A stretch of 64,000 nt of DNA from Streptomyces sp. 135. Its GTDB lineage: Bacteria; Actinomycetota; Actinomycetes; Streptomycetales; Streptomycetaceae. This document shows, piece by piece, positions 49,280 to 58,045 of the stretch (the stretch's first letter is position 1; the number at the start of each line of letters is the position of its first letter). A model generated the notes under the pieces. It was not told the origin of the DNA. It saw only the letters and a program-made list of their open reading frames with translations, and did not search any database. The position numbers were made by a program, and so were the translations under genes. The stretch spans positions 7,371,415 to 7,435,414 of the forward strand of contig NZ_CP075691.1 in the NCBI RefSeq assembly GCF_020026305.1. The letters run 5' to 3'.

Positions 49280-50806
49280 TCATACGGGAAGCAACTGCCA
49301 CTGCCGACCCCGGTGGTCGCCCTCCGCCCCGTGCTGTTTGATCACCGTGCGGGCGTTGGTGCCGACGTACAGCAAGAGACCGCTGTTCCGGTTCGCGATC
49401 TCGTACACCCGCGGGGTATCGGCCACCGAGCCCACCGGGATCAGCCGCCACTGCTGGTGGTGCGCGTCCGCACCCTCGTAGGCGCGCTGCGCGACCACCG
49501 CCCCGGGCCTCTTCTGCTCCGCGACGACCTCCAGGACCTTGCCGCTGCGCACGTTCTCGATCCGGTACAGGACATCGCCGTTGTCCTGGCCCGTCGCGAC
49601 CAGCCGCCACCGCTGGTGGTCCCGGGGAACGGCGAGGAGCTGGTGGACCTCGGCCCCGTCGTCGAGGGACTCCCGCGCGACCGCCATGCGCAGCTTGCTG
49701 CGGGTGTTGGCCCAGGTGACCACCGTTCCCGACTCGGGCAGGGCGGCCATCCTCGGTGACGCGATCTTCCTGACCCGGTGGTTGTCGCCATCGGCGATGT
49801 AGAGGGTGTCGACGCAGTCCACGGCGAGCCCGCGCGGCTTTTTCAGCAGGGCCGAAGCGGCCGGGCCGCCGTCACCGCCGTAGTTGGCGCTGCCCGTGCC
49901 GGCGACCGTGCTGATCTTTCCGTCGGGCGTGACCTTCCTGACCCGGTGGTTCTCGTACTCGGAGACGTAGAAGTTGCCGACGCTGTCCACCGCCAAGCCC
50001 ATGGGGAGACGCAACCGGGCGTCGGTGGCGGGGCCTCCGTCATCGCTGGAGCCGGCGGTGCCCCCGCCGGCGACCGTGCTGATCTTCCCGTCGGTTGTGA
50101 CCTTCCTGACCCGGTGGTTGTTGCCATCGGCGATGTAGAGGTTGCCCGCGCCATCGAACGCCAGCGCACGCGGGCCGTTCAGTTGGGCGGAAACCGCTGG
50201 GCCGCCGTCCCCCTGGGACCCAGCGGCCCCGTTCCCGGCGACCGTGCTGATCTTCCCGTCGGCCGTGACCTTCCTGACCCGGTGGTTGTCGCAGTCGGAG
50301 ATGTAGAGGTCGCCGGTGCTGTCGACCGCCACCCCCAACGGGTAGTGCAACCGGGTGCCGCTGGCCTGGCCCCCGTCAGGGGTGAAACCCGCGGTGCCGG
50401 TGCCGGCGACTGTGCTGATCTTTCCGTCGGCCGTGACCTTGCGGACCCGGTGGTTGCTGGAATCGGTGATGTAGAGGTTGCCCGCGCCGTCCACCGCCAC
50501 CTCGCGCGGGCAGTTCAACTGGGCGGACACGGCGGTGGCGTCGTCTCCTCCGCCTCCCGCGCGCCCGGTCCCGGCCACCGTACGGATCTTTCCGTCCGTC
50601 GTGATCTTCCTGACCCGGTGGTTGTTGTACTCGGCGACGTAGAGGTTGCCGATGCTGTCCACCGCGATCCCGTACGGAACGTCCAACTGGACTGTCGTCG
50701 CGGGCTCGTTGTCCCCTCTGGTCCCCGCGGCCCCGGTGCCCGCGACCGTGCTGATCGAAGGAGCGAAGTCCTCGCCACCCGTGGCTGCTGCTTGGGCAGT
50801 GCTCAT
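49280..50806 (-). CDS. NHL-repeat propeller with C-terminal ricin-type lectin domain
   Basis: 508 residues; ATG 50806 follows GAAGGG. Six NHL units of about 57 residues (I-S-T-V-A-G-T-G ... N-L-Y-I-A-D-x-N-N-H-R-V-R-K-V) make a full propeller at residues about 15-355. Residues about 370-508 have three Q/R-x-W motifs (Q-R-W-R-L, Q-Q-W-R-L, R-Q-W-Q-L), a ricin B-like trefoil. The blade-coding DNA is strongly repetitive (about 171-bp period). As in the FG-GAP protein nearby, propeller and lectin are combined but in the reverse order, and again without a signal peptide. Likely a carbohydrate-binding scaffold. Confidence 0.87.
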   Translation of the reverse strand: MSTAQAAATGGEDFAPSISTVAGTGAAGTRGDNEPATTVQLDVPYGIAVDSIGNLYVAEYNNHRVRKITTDGKIRTVAGTGRAGGGGDDATAVSAQLNCPREVAVDGAGNLYITDSSNHRVRKVTADGKISTVAGTGTAGFTPDGGQASGTRLHYPLGVAVDSTGDLYISDCDNHRVRKVTADGKISTVAGNGAAGSQGDGGPAVSAQLNGPRALAFDGAGNLYIADGNNHRVRKVTTDGKISTVAGGGTAGSSDDGGPATDARLRLPMGLAVDSVGNFYVSEYENHRVRKVTPDGKISTVAGTGSANYGGDGGPAASALLKKPRGLAVDCVDTLYIADGDNHRVRKIASPRMAALPESGTVVTWANTRSKLRMAVARESLDDGAEVHQLLAVPRDHQRWRLVATGQDNGDVLYRIENVRSGKVLEVVAEQKRPGAVVAQRAYEGADAHHQQWRLIPVGSVADTPRVYEIANRNSGLLLYVGTNARTVIKQHGAEGDHRGRQWQLLPV

Positions 50807-50967
50807 GGTCATCCCTTCACGGTCCACCCCGACCGCTGACTGCGAGCGGTACTCGGTCAACTCCAGAAAGTCACATGAACCAGAGAGGTGACAAGATCCC
50901 TTACGGGTGGTTTGGGTGCGGCACGCCGAGGGCACGCCGCAGCGCCAGGAGCGGGCCCATGGCCCCG

Positions 50968-52791
50968 CTAGCTGCGGTACAGCGCCTCGACCTCCGCCGA
51001 GTACACCGTCTCGATCGCCTTGCGCTTCAACTTCAGGGAGGGCGTGAGCAGGCCGTGCTCCTCGCTGAACTGATGCGCCAGTATCCGGAACGTACGGATC
51101 GACTCGGCCTGTGAGACCAGGGTGTTCGCCGCGACCACGGCCCTGCGCACCTCCGTCTCCAGATCCGGGTCGCGCACCAGCTCACCGGGGGGCAGCAGGG
51201 GCTTGCGGCGCATGGCCAGCCAGTGCTCCACGGCCTCGGCGTCCAGCGTGACGAGCGCCGCGATGTAGGGCCGGTCGTTGCCCACGAGGATGCACTGCGC
51301 GACCAGCGGATGGTCACGCACACGCTCCTCCAGTTGGGCCGGCGAGACGCTCTTGCCGCCGGAGGTCACGAGGATCTCCTTCTTGCGGCCCGTGATCGTC
51401 AGATAGCCGTCCTCGTCGAGCGAGCCCAGGTCGCCGGTGGCCAGCCAGCCGTCGCGCAGGGACGCCTCGGTGGCCGCCGGGTTGTTGAGATAGCCCTGGA
51501 AGACGTTGCCGCCGCGCAGCCAGACCTCGCCGTCCTCCGCGATGTGCACGGTGGTGCCGGGGATGGCCTGGCCGACCGTGCCGTAGCGGGTGCGCTCGGG
51601 CGGGTTGGCGGTCGCAGCGGCCGTCGACTCGGTCAGCCCGTACCCCTCGTAGATCGTCACGCCCGCGCCCGCGAAGAACAGCCCGAGCCGCCGGTCCATG
51701 CCCGAGCCGCCCGACATCGCGTGCCGCACCCGGCCGCCCATCGCGTCGCGCACCTTGGAGTAGACGAGCTTCTCGAAGAACTGGTGCTGCATGCGCAGCC
51801 CCGCCGAAGGCCCGGGCCCCGACCCGAACGCCTTGGCCTCCATCGCGTCCGCGTACCGCACCGCGCACTCGACGGCCTTGTCGAACGCGCCCGCCTTCCC
51901 CTCCTTCTCCGCCTTGCGCCGCGCCGCGTTGAAGACCTTCTCGAAGATGTACGGCACGGCCAGGATGAACGACGGTCGGAACGCGGCCAGGTCGGGCAGC
52001 AGCGCCGCCGCGTTGAGGTTCGGCTGGTGGCCCATCTTGACCCGGCCGCGCACCGCCGCGACCTGCACCATGCGGCCGAAGACGTGCGCCAGCGGCAGGA
52101 ACAGCAGCGTGGTGGCCTCGTCGCCGCGCTTGGAGTGGAAGACCGGCTCCCAGCGCCCGACCATCACGTCCGCCTCGAACATGAAGTTCGCGTGGGAGAT
52201 CAGACAGCCCTTGGGGCGGCCCGTGGTACCCGAGGTGTAGATGATCGTGGCGATCGAGTCGGGGGTCACCGCGCGGCGGTGGCGGTGCACCACCTCGTCG
52301 TCGATGTCCCGGCCCGTGCCGGTCAGTTCACCGACGGCGTCGGCGTCCAGCTGCCACAGTCGGCGCAGCTGCGGCAGCCGGTCGATGACCGAGCCGATGG
52401 TCATCGCGTGGTCCTCGTGCTCGACCATCGCGGCGGACACCTGGGCGTCGTGCAGCATCCAGAAGACCTGCTCGGCCGAGGAGGTCGGGTAGACCGGCAC
52501 GACCTGGGCGCCGATGGTCCACAGGGCGAAGTCGAAGAGCGTCCACTCGTACCGGGTGCGGGACATGATGGCCACGCGGTCGCCGAACCGTACGCCCTGC
52601 GCGATCAGGCCCTTCGCCAGCGCCAGCACCTCGTCGCGGAACGCGGCCGAGGTGACGTCGTGCCAGCGTCCGTCGACCTTGCGGCCGAGGGCGACGTGCG
52701 CAGGGTCGTCGAGGGCATGGTCGAAAACGGCGTCGGCAAGGCCGCCCACCAGTGGCGCCGACGCCATCGGGGGGTTCGTGAACTCGCGCAA
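50968..52791 (-). CDS. Long-chain fatty acid-CoA ligase (FadD15-like)
   Basis: 607 residues from a TTG start with AAGGAG five bases upstream; this gives L-R-E-F-T, matching the M-R-E-F start of actinobacterial FadD15 relatives. AMP-binding motif I-I-Y-T-S-G-T-T-G-R-P-K-G, then Y-E-G-Y-G-L-T-E-S, G-W-L-A-T-G-D-L-G and the catalytic-lysine region T-S-G-G-K-S-V-S-P. It activates fatty acids to acyl-CoA with ATP. The promoter region contains an ACTTAC/GTAAGT dyad. It is downstream of sucB by 217 nt on the same strand but with its own control region. Confidence 0.93.
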   Translation of the reverse strand: MREFTNPPMASAPLVGGLADAVFDHALDDPAHVALGRKVDGRWHDVTSAAFRDEVLALAKGLIAQGVRFGDRVAIMSRTRYEWTLFDFALWTIGAQVVPVYPTSSAEQVFWMLHDAQVSAAMVEHEDHAMTIGSVIDRLPQLRRLWQLDADAVGELTGTGRDIDDEVVHRHRRAVTPDSIATIIYTSGTTGRPKGCLISHANFMFEADVMVGRWEPVFHSKRGDEATTLLFLPLAHVFGRMVQVAAVRGRVKMGHQPNLNAAALLPDLAAFRPSFILAVPYIFEKVFNAARRKAEKEGKAGAFDKAVECAVRYADAMEAKAFGSGPGPSAGLRMQHQFFEKLVYSKVRDAMGGRVRHAMSGGSGMDRRLGLFFAGAGVTIYEGYGLTESTAAATANPPERTRYGTVGQAIPGTTVHIAEDGEVWLRGGNVFQGYLNNPAATEASLRDGWLATGDLGSLDEDGYLTITGRKKEILVTSGGKSVSPAQLEERVRDHPLVAQCILVGNDRPYIAALVTLDAEAVEHWLAMRRKPLLPPGELVRDPDLETEVRRAVVAANTLVSQAESIRTFRILAHQFSEEHGLLTPSLKLKRKAIETVYSAEVEALYRS

Positions 52792-52938
52792 TGATGCTCC
52801 TTGTGGCGCTCCGCACAGCGCCTGGACCGTACCCCACGGCGCGGCCCCCCGGGAGGGGGCCGAAACGCGGTGGTACGGACCATCGGCACAGGTCAGGCGG
52901 TAAAAATACGGCCACAAAGGGAAGGGTCGGACAGATCT

Positions 52939-52956
52939 ACTTACGCTGGAGTAAGT
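52939..52956. promoter_or_regulatory. Operator-like dyad upstream of the acyl-CoA ligase
   Basis: ACTTAC-N6-GTAAGT, perfect six-base arms, lies about 148 nt upstream of the ligase start and 53 bases before the sucB stop on the other side. The form TTAC-N6/8-GTAA is common for TetR-family regulators of lipid genes. The neighbouring 200 nt hold no gene. Confidence 0.4.
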
Positions 52957-53008
52957 TTCGGTGGCGTAATCTCCACCGAATCTGTACGCGGCGTGCAGAG
53001 ATGCGGTG

Positions 53009-54524
53009 CTACAGACCGAGCTCGACCTCGAACTCGCCGGCTTCCAGGATCGCCTTGACGGCGGTCAGGTAGCGGGCGGCGTCGGCTCCGTCGACCAGGC
53101 GGTGGTCGTAGGAGAGCGAGAGGTGCGTCATGTCCCGTACGGCGATGGTCTCGCCGAGGTCGGGGTGGTTGATGACGACCGGGCGCTTGACGGTGGCGCC
53201 GATGCCGAGGATGGCGGCCTGGTTCGGCGGCACGATGACCGTGTCGAACAGGGCGCCGCGCGAGCCGGTGTTGGAGATGGTGAAGGTGGCGCCCGACATG
53301 TCGTCCGGGGTGAGGCCGCCGCCGCGGGCCTTGCCGGCCAGTTCGGCGGTCTTCTTGGAGATGCCGGCGATGTTGAGGTCGCCCGCGCCCTTGATGACCG
53401 GGGTCATCAGGCCCTTCTCGGCGTCGACGGCGATGCCGATGTTCTCCGCGTCGAAGTAGGTGATGGTTCCTTCGTCGTCGTTGATGCGGGCGTTGATGAC
53501 CGGGTGGGCCTTCAGTGCCTGGGCGGCGGCCTTGACGAAGAACGGCATCGGGGACAGCTTGACGCCCTCGCGGGCGGCGAAGGCGTCCTTGGCCTTGGCG
53601 CGCAGCTTCATCAGCTTGGTGATGTCGACCTCGACGACCGAGGTCAGCTGGGCCTGCGAGTGCAGGGCCTTCATCATGTTGTCGCCGATGACCTTGCGCA
53701 TGCGGGTCATCTTGACGGTCTGCCCGCGCAGCGGGGACGCCTCCAGGGCCGGCGTCGCACCCCTGTCCTGTGCCGGGGCGGCCTTCTTGGCCTCGGCGGC
53801 GGCGATGACGTCCTGCTTGCGGATGCGGCCGCCGACACCGGAACCGGTGACCTCGGAGAGGTTCACGCCGTTCTCGGACGCCAGCTTGCGGACCAGCGGG
53901 GTCACGTAGGCGCCGTCGTCGGCGGTGGGCGGCGAGGTGGGGGCGGCGGGCGCGGTGAGGCCCGGCCGCGTGGCGGAAACCGACGGCTGGGCCGCGGCGG
54001 TAGCCGGTCCCGGAGCCGCAGCGGTGGGAGCCGCAGCCGAAGCCGCCGCCGGTGCCGCAGCGGCAGCGGCGGTGCGACAACCGGAGCCACTGGCTCCGCC
54101 GCCCTCGCGGGCCTGCCCCGGCCGATGTCGCCGAAGCCGCAGCCGAAGCCGTGGCGGTCGGCGCAGCCGGAGTCGCCGGTGCCGCGGCGGCAGCGGTGGG
54201 CGCGGCAACCGGAGCCACTGGCTCCGCCGCCCTCGCGGGGCCTGCCCCGGCCGAATCCGCCCCCGGTTCCTCCGCCCCGGCAGAGCCCGGCGCGCCGACC
54301 ACCGCCAGTTTCGCGCCCACCTCCGCCGTCTCGTCCTCGCCGACCACGATCTCCAGCAGCACCCCGGCCACCGGCGACGGAATCTCCGTGTCGACCTTGT
54401 CCGTCGAGACCTCCAGGAGGGGCTCGTCGGCCGCGACCTCCTCGCCGACCTCCTTCAGCCAGCGGGTGACCGTGCCCTCGGTGACGGACTCACCGAGCGC
54501 GGGCAACGTGATGACCTCGGACAT
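53009..54524 (-). pseudogene. sucB: Dihydrolipoamide acyltransferase (E2), frameshifted in its linker
   Basis: ATG 54524 follows GGAGG and opens a normal lipoyl domain (I-T-L-P-A-L-G-E-S-V-T-E-G, E-V-S-T-D-K-V-D-T-E). After an Ala/Pro-rich linker the frame is lost at about 54060-54130. The E3-binding domain (V-T-P-L-V-R-K-L-A-S-E-N-G-V) and the catalytic domain (S-Y-D-H-R-L-V-D-G-A-D-A-A) continue in the next frame to the stop at 53009. Total length is 1,516 nt, not a multiple of three. The linker contains two near-copies of a 50-bp segment; one has GGG where the other has GGGG, and a second indel lies next to it. Either a real lesion or a repeat-related assembly error. It starts 2 nt after aceE. 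Confidence 0.85.
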
Positions 54525-54526
54525 GC

Positions 54527-57100
54527 TCACGCCTCCACCCCGTAACGCGCCGCGGCCTGACGTACCGTCTCCTGCTTGACCTCGCCGCGCCGGGCGAGCG
54601 TCGCGAGGACGGCGACCACGATCGAGGGAGCGTCCACACCGAAGTGGCGGCGGACGTTCTGAGGCCGACCGCATGGACGTACGGGACGGCCCGCGACCCC
54701 ACGGCCGCTCGCACGGCCCGGGACGCCGCCCGTGGCCGCGCGGAGGTTCTCCGCCTCCGCGTCGAGCGCCTCGCGCCGCAGCTCCGTCCAGGACGGGGCG
54801 GACCACACGTCGGCGGCGACACCCCAGTCCTCGCGCAGGAGCCGCTGGGCCTCCAGGGCCCAGTGGACGGCGGTGCCGGAGGCCAGAAGTTGCAGGCGCG
54901 GGCTGTCGGCGGCCGCGTCGACGGCCTCCTGGTACCGGTAGAGGCCGCGCAGGATGCCTTCCTCCACGCCCTCGCCGGACGGCATGGGCGGCTGGACCTT
55001 CGTCTCGTTGTAGACGGTGAGGTAGTAGAAGACGTCCTCGGCGTCGGGGCCGTACATGCGGCGCAGCCCCTCACGGACGATGACGGCGACCTCGTACGCG
55101 AACGCGGGGTCGTAGCTGACCGCGGCCGGGTTGGTGGACGCGATCAGGTGCGAGTGCCCGTCGGCGTGCTGGAGGCCCTCGCCCGTCATGGTCGTGCGAC
55201 CCGCGGTCGCTCCGATGACGAAGCCGCGGCCCAGCTGGTCGGCGAGCGCCCAGAACTGGTCGGCCGTGCGCTGCCAGCCGAACATCGAGTAGAAGATGTA
55301 GAAGGGGATCATCGGTTCGGCGTGCGTCGCGTACGACGTGGCCGCTGCCGTCAGCGAGGCCAGCGAACCGGCTTCCGTGATGCCCTCGTTGAGGATCTGC
55401 CCGTCCTTGGACTCCTTGTAGTAGAGGAGCTGGTCGCGGTCGACGGGGTCGTAGGTCTGGCCCACCGGCGAGTAGATGCCGGCCGAGGGGAACAGCGACT
55501 CCATGCCGAAGGTGCGGGCCTCGTCGGGGACGACGGGGACCCAGCGCCCGCCGGTCTCCTTGTCCCGCATCAGCTCCTTCACCAGCCGGACGAACGCCAT
55601 GGTGGTGGCGATCTCCTGGTTGCCCGAACCCTTCTTCAGCGCGTCGAACGGCTTCGCGGACGGCATCGGCAGCGGCTTGGGGACGACCTTGCGCGCGGGG
55701 GCCGGACCGCCGAGGGCGGCGCGGCGCTCCTTGAGGTAGCGGGCCTCGGGGGAGTCGGGCCCCGGGTGCCAGTACGGCACCAGGGAGTCGTCCAACGCCT
55801 TGTCGGGGATGGGCAGTTCGAGCAGATCCCGCATGGCGCGGAACTCCTTGCCCGAGAGCTTCTTCATCTGGTGGTTGGCGTTGCGCGACTCGAAGCCGGG
55901 GCCGAGCGTCCAGCCCTTCACCGTCTGGACCAGGACGACCGTGGGCGCGCCCTCGTGTTCCAGGGCGGCGCGGTAGGCGGCGTACACCTTGCGCGGTTCG
56001 TGACCGGCCCGCGAGGTGCCGACGATCTCCTGGAGGCGTGCGTCGCTCAACCGGTCGGCGAGCGGGGCGAGCGCGGGGTCCGCGCCGAGGAACCGCTCGC
56101 GGATGTACGCGCCGTCGCGCGCCGCGAAGGTCTGGAACTGCCCGTCGGGGACGCTCCCGAGGCGGCGCACCAGAGCGCCTTCGGTGTCGTCGGCGAGCAG
56201 CTCGTCCCAGGCCTGTCCCCACAGGGACTTGACGACGTTCCAGCCGGCCGCGCGGAACTGCCGCTCCAGCTCCTGCACGATCTTGTAGTTGCCGCGCACG
56301 GGGCCGTCGAGGCGCTGGAGGTTGCAGTTGATGACGAAGGTGAGGTTGTCCAGCTTCTCGCGCGCGGCGAGGGCGAGGGCCGCCGTCGACTCGGGCTCGT
56401 CCATCTCGCCGTCGCCGAGGAACGCCCACACGTGTGAGCCGGAGGTGTCCTTGATGCCGCGGTTGGTGAGGTAGCGGTTGAAGCGCGCCTGGTAGATGGC
56501 GGAGAGCGGGCCGAGGCCCATGGAGACGGTCGGGAACTCCCACAGCCAGGGCAGGCGGCGCGGGTGCGGGTAGGACGGCAGCCCGTCACCGCCGGCCTCC
56601 TGCCGGAAGCGGTCCAACTGCCCCTCGCTCAGGCGCCCTTCGAGGAACGCGCGGGCGTAGACGCCGGGGGAGGCGTGACCCTGGACGTACAGCTGGTCAC
56701 CGGAGCCGTCGGCCTCCTTGCCGCGGAAGAAGTGCTGGAAGCCCACTTCGTACAGCCAGGCCGCCGAGGCGAAGGTCGCCATGTGCCCGCCGAGGCCTCC
56801 GCGCTGGTTGCCGCGCGTGACCATCGCCGCCGCGTTCCAGCGGTTCCAGGCGGTGATCCTGGCCTCCATCGCCTCGTCGCCGGGGTAGGCCGGTTCGGCG
56901 GCGGTGGGGATGGTGTTGATGTACGGCGTCTCCAGGAACGGCGGGACGTCGATGCCGGTGCGCCGCGCGTGTTCGTTCACGCGCTGCAGAAGCTGTGCGG
57001 CCCGTTGCGGACCCCCGAACTCGGCTGCCGCGTCGAGGGATTCACGCCACTCGGCGACCTCGGACGGGTCCTTGTCGGGAAGCTGGTCGAGCTGGGACAC
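54527..57100 (-). CDS. aceE: Pyruvate dehydrogenase E1 (homodimeric), C-terminal segment missing
   Basis: 857 residues from GTG 57100. The body is a normal AceE: R-G-N-Q-R-G-G-L-G-G-H, the thiamine-diphosphate region G-D-G-E-M-D-E-P-E-S and N-L-Q-R-L-D-G-P-V-R-G-N, and G-A-T-A-G-R-T-T-M-T-G-E-G-L-Q-H. After E-A-E-N-L-R-A-A (about 55250-54690) the sequence becomes Gly/Arg-rich and then rejoins at R-R-H-F-G-V-D-A-P-S-I-V. The usual block with S-D-W-M-R-A-V-P-D-Q-I and S-L-G-T-D-G-F-G, about 40-45 residues, is absent in all frames. Reading frame is kept overall. The missing part is in the third domain, so activity is doubtful. Operon with sucB; a GntR-type palindrome lies 191 nt upstream. Confidence 0.85.
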   Translation of the reverse strand: MSQLDQLPDKDPSEVAEWRESLDAAAEFGGPQRAAQLLQRVNEHARRTGIDVPPFLETPYINTIPTAAEPAYPGDEAMEARITAWNRWNAAAMVTRGNQRGGLGGHMATFASAAWLYEVGFQHFFRGKEADGSGDQLYVQGHASPGVYARAFLEGRLSEGQLDRFRQEAGGDGLPSYPHPRRLPWLWEFPTVSMGLGPLSAIYQARFNRYLTNRGIKDTSGSHVWAFLGDGEMDEPESTAALALAAREKLDNLTFVINCNLQRLDGPVRGNYKIVQELERQFRAAGWNVVKSLWGQAWDELLADDTEGALVRRLGSVPDGQFQTFAARDGAYIRERFLGADPALAPLADRLSDARLQEIVGTSRAGHEPRKVYAAYRAALEHEGAPTVVLVQTVKGWTLGPGFESRNANHQMKKLSGKEFRAMRDLLELPIPDKALDDSLVPYWHPGPDSPEARYLKERRAALGGPAPARKVVPKPLPMPSAKPFDALKKGSGNQEIATTMAFVRLVKELMRDKETGGRWVPVVPDEARTFGMESLFPSAGIYSPVGQTYDPVDRDQLLYYKESKDGQILNEGITEAGSLASLTAAATSYATHAEPMIPFYIFYSMFGWQRTADQFWALADQLGRGFVIGATAGRTTMTGEGLQHADGHSHLIASTNPAAVSYDPAFAYEVAVIVREGLRRMYGPDAEDVFYYLTVYNETKVQPPMPSGEGVEEGILRGLYRYQEAVDAAADSPRLQLLASGTAVHWALEAQRLLREDWGVAADVWSAPSWTELRREALDAEAENLRAATGGVPGRASGRGVAGRPVRPCGRPQNVRRHFGVDAPSIVVAVLATLARRGEVKQETVRQAAARYGVEA

Positions 57101-57237
57101 GGATGATCCCCTTTCACATTCCTGGGTGAGCGGGGCCGGATATACGGGTGGTCCGGCCGGTGTACGAGGGCGGCGACGCACACCCTGGCTGACGCTGACG
57201 CCGCTTTCGTCATGCGGAAGCGTGTTTCCGTTTTCAG

Positions 57238-57267
57238 AACCTAGAAGCCGTTGTTAGATGCAGTCAA
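57238..57267 (-). promoter_or_regulatory. Likely aceE promoter
   Basis: On the minus strand TTGACT (57262-57267) and TAGGTT (57238-57243) are separated by 18 bp. Their predicted start is about 130 nt upstream of aceE. The palindrome at 57291-57302 is just upstream of the -35. Confidence 0.45.
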
Positions 57268-57290
57268 CACTTACCGGCGAGTAATGAGCG

Positions 57291-57302
57291 ATGATCGATC
57301 AT
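57291..57302. promoter_or_regulatory. GntR-type palindrome upstream of aceE
   Basis: ATGATCGATCAT, preceded by GAGCG, identical over 17 bp to the site at 58754-58770. It overlaps the last codon of the DsbA-like gene and lies upstream of the aceE promoter. Confidence 0.6.
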
Positions 57303-58045
57303 TTCTCACGATGCGAGACCCCGGCGGCGGCCCGGCGGAGCAACTCCTCATAGACCGAGGGGTCGTTGCCCGTCACCTCGGGGAAGCCGGTGCCGTACTT
57401 GCCGTGCCAGCGGGCCGTCACCCCGGGGTTGGCGTGGTCCGAGCCGTCCGGCAGGTAGAGATGCGGGCTGCACTGGACCTGGTGCTCTTGGGCGCACGCG
57501 AAGTCCTCCGTGATGACGCGGCGCGCCCGCCCGTCGTCCAGGCCCTCGGCGATCGCCGACGCGTCGACGCCCGGGGTCTCCTGCGCCACGTCGAGGACCA
57601 CCGAGCGGGCACCGATGGACCGGCTCTCGGCCCAGAAGGCCCGGCGCAGCGCGAGATCGAGCCGTTCGGATACCTCCAGGCCCTGCCGCTTGGCCAGTTG
57701 CACGGCTTCGAGCGCCGGCAGCGACGAGGACGGGAACTTCCAGTCCGGCGCCCGCCACAGCTGCCAGCCGGCGTCGGGCTCGATGTGCGCCACCCCGCCG
57801 ACCTCGGAGTCCGTGCCCGGCCGCGGGCTCGGCCCGTTGTTGAACAGCTCCAGGGGGAAGGCCCGGTGGTCGAACCGGACCCGGCTCTCCAGGCCGAGCC
57901 TGGCCCGCGTGGTGTGCAGCCTGTACAGCGCCACGTGGGCGAAGGAGCACCAGATGTCGGAGAACACGGTGATGGTGTGCGGCGCGACCCGCTCACGGGG
58001 GTGCGGTGTAGTGGGGGCGGCGGGTGTGGTGGTCAAGGCGTTCAC
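57299..58045 (-). CDS. DsbA-family (thioredoxin-fold) oxidoreductase-like protein
   Basis: 248 residues, GTG start overlapping the GntR stop (GTGA). The fold is DsbA/FrnE/HCCA-isomerase-like: T-V-F-S-D-I-W-C-S-F-A-H-V-A-L-Y at the active-site helix, an all-helical insertion, and a late S-P-H-L-Y-L-P-D-G. Where FrnE-type enzymes have C-P-W-C, only the first Cys is present here (W-C-S-F), so a classical dithiol mechanism is unlikely; a glutathione- or mycothiol-linked isomerase or reductase is possible. No signal peptide. Co-transcription with the GntR gene ties it to the neighbouring operon. Confidence 0.8.
   Translation of the reverse strand: MNALTTTPAAPTTPHPRERVAPHTITVFSDIWCSFAHVALYRLHTTRARLGLESRVRFDHRAFPLELFNNGPSPRPGTDSEVGGVAHIEPDAGWQLWRAPDWKFPSSSLPALEAVQLAKRQGLEVSERLDLALRRAFWAESRSIGARSVVLDVAQETPGVDASAIAEGLDDGRARRVITEDFACAQEHQVQCSPHLYLPDGSDHANPGVTARWHGKYGTGFPEVTGNDPSVYEELLRRAAAGVSHREK

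Noticed and set aside
49780..50780. Regularly spaced DNA repeats suggesting a CRISPR array
   Set aside because: The period is about 171 bp and each unit codes for an NHL propeller blade; no short direct repeats with unique spacers.
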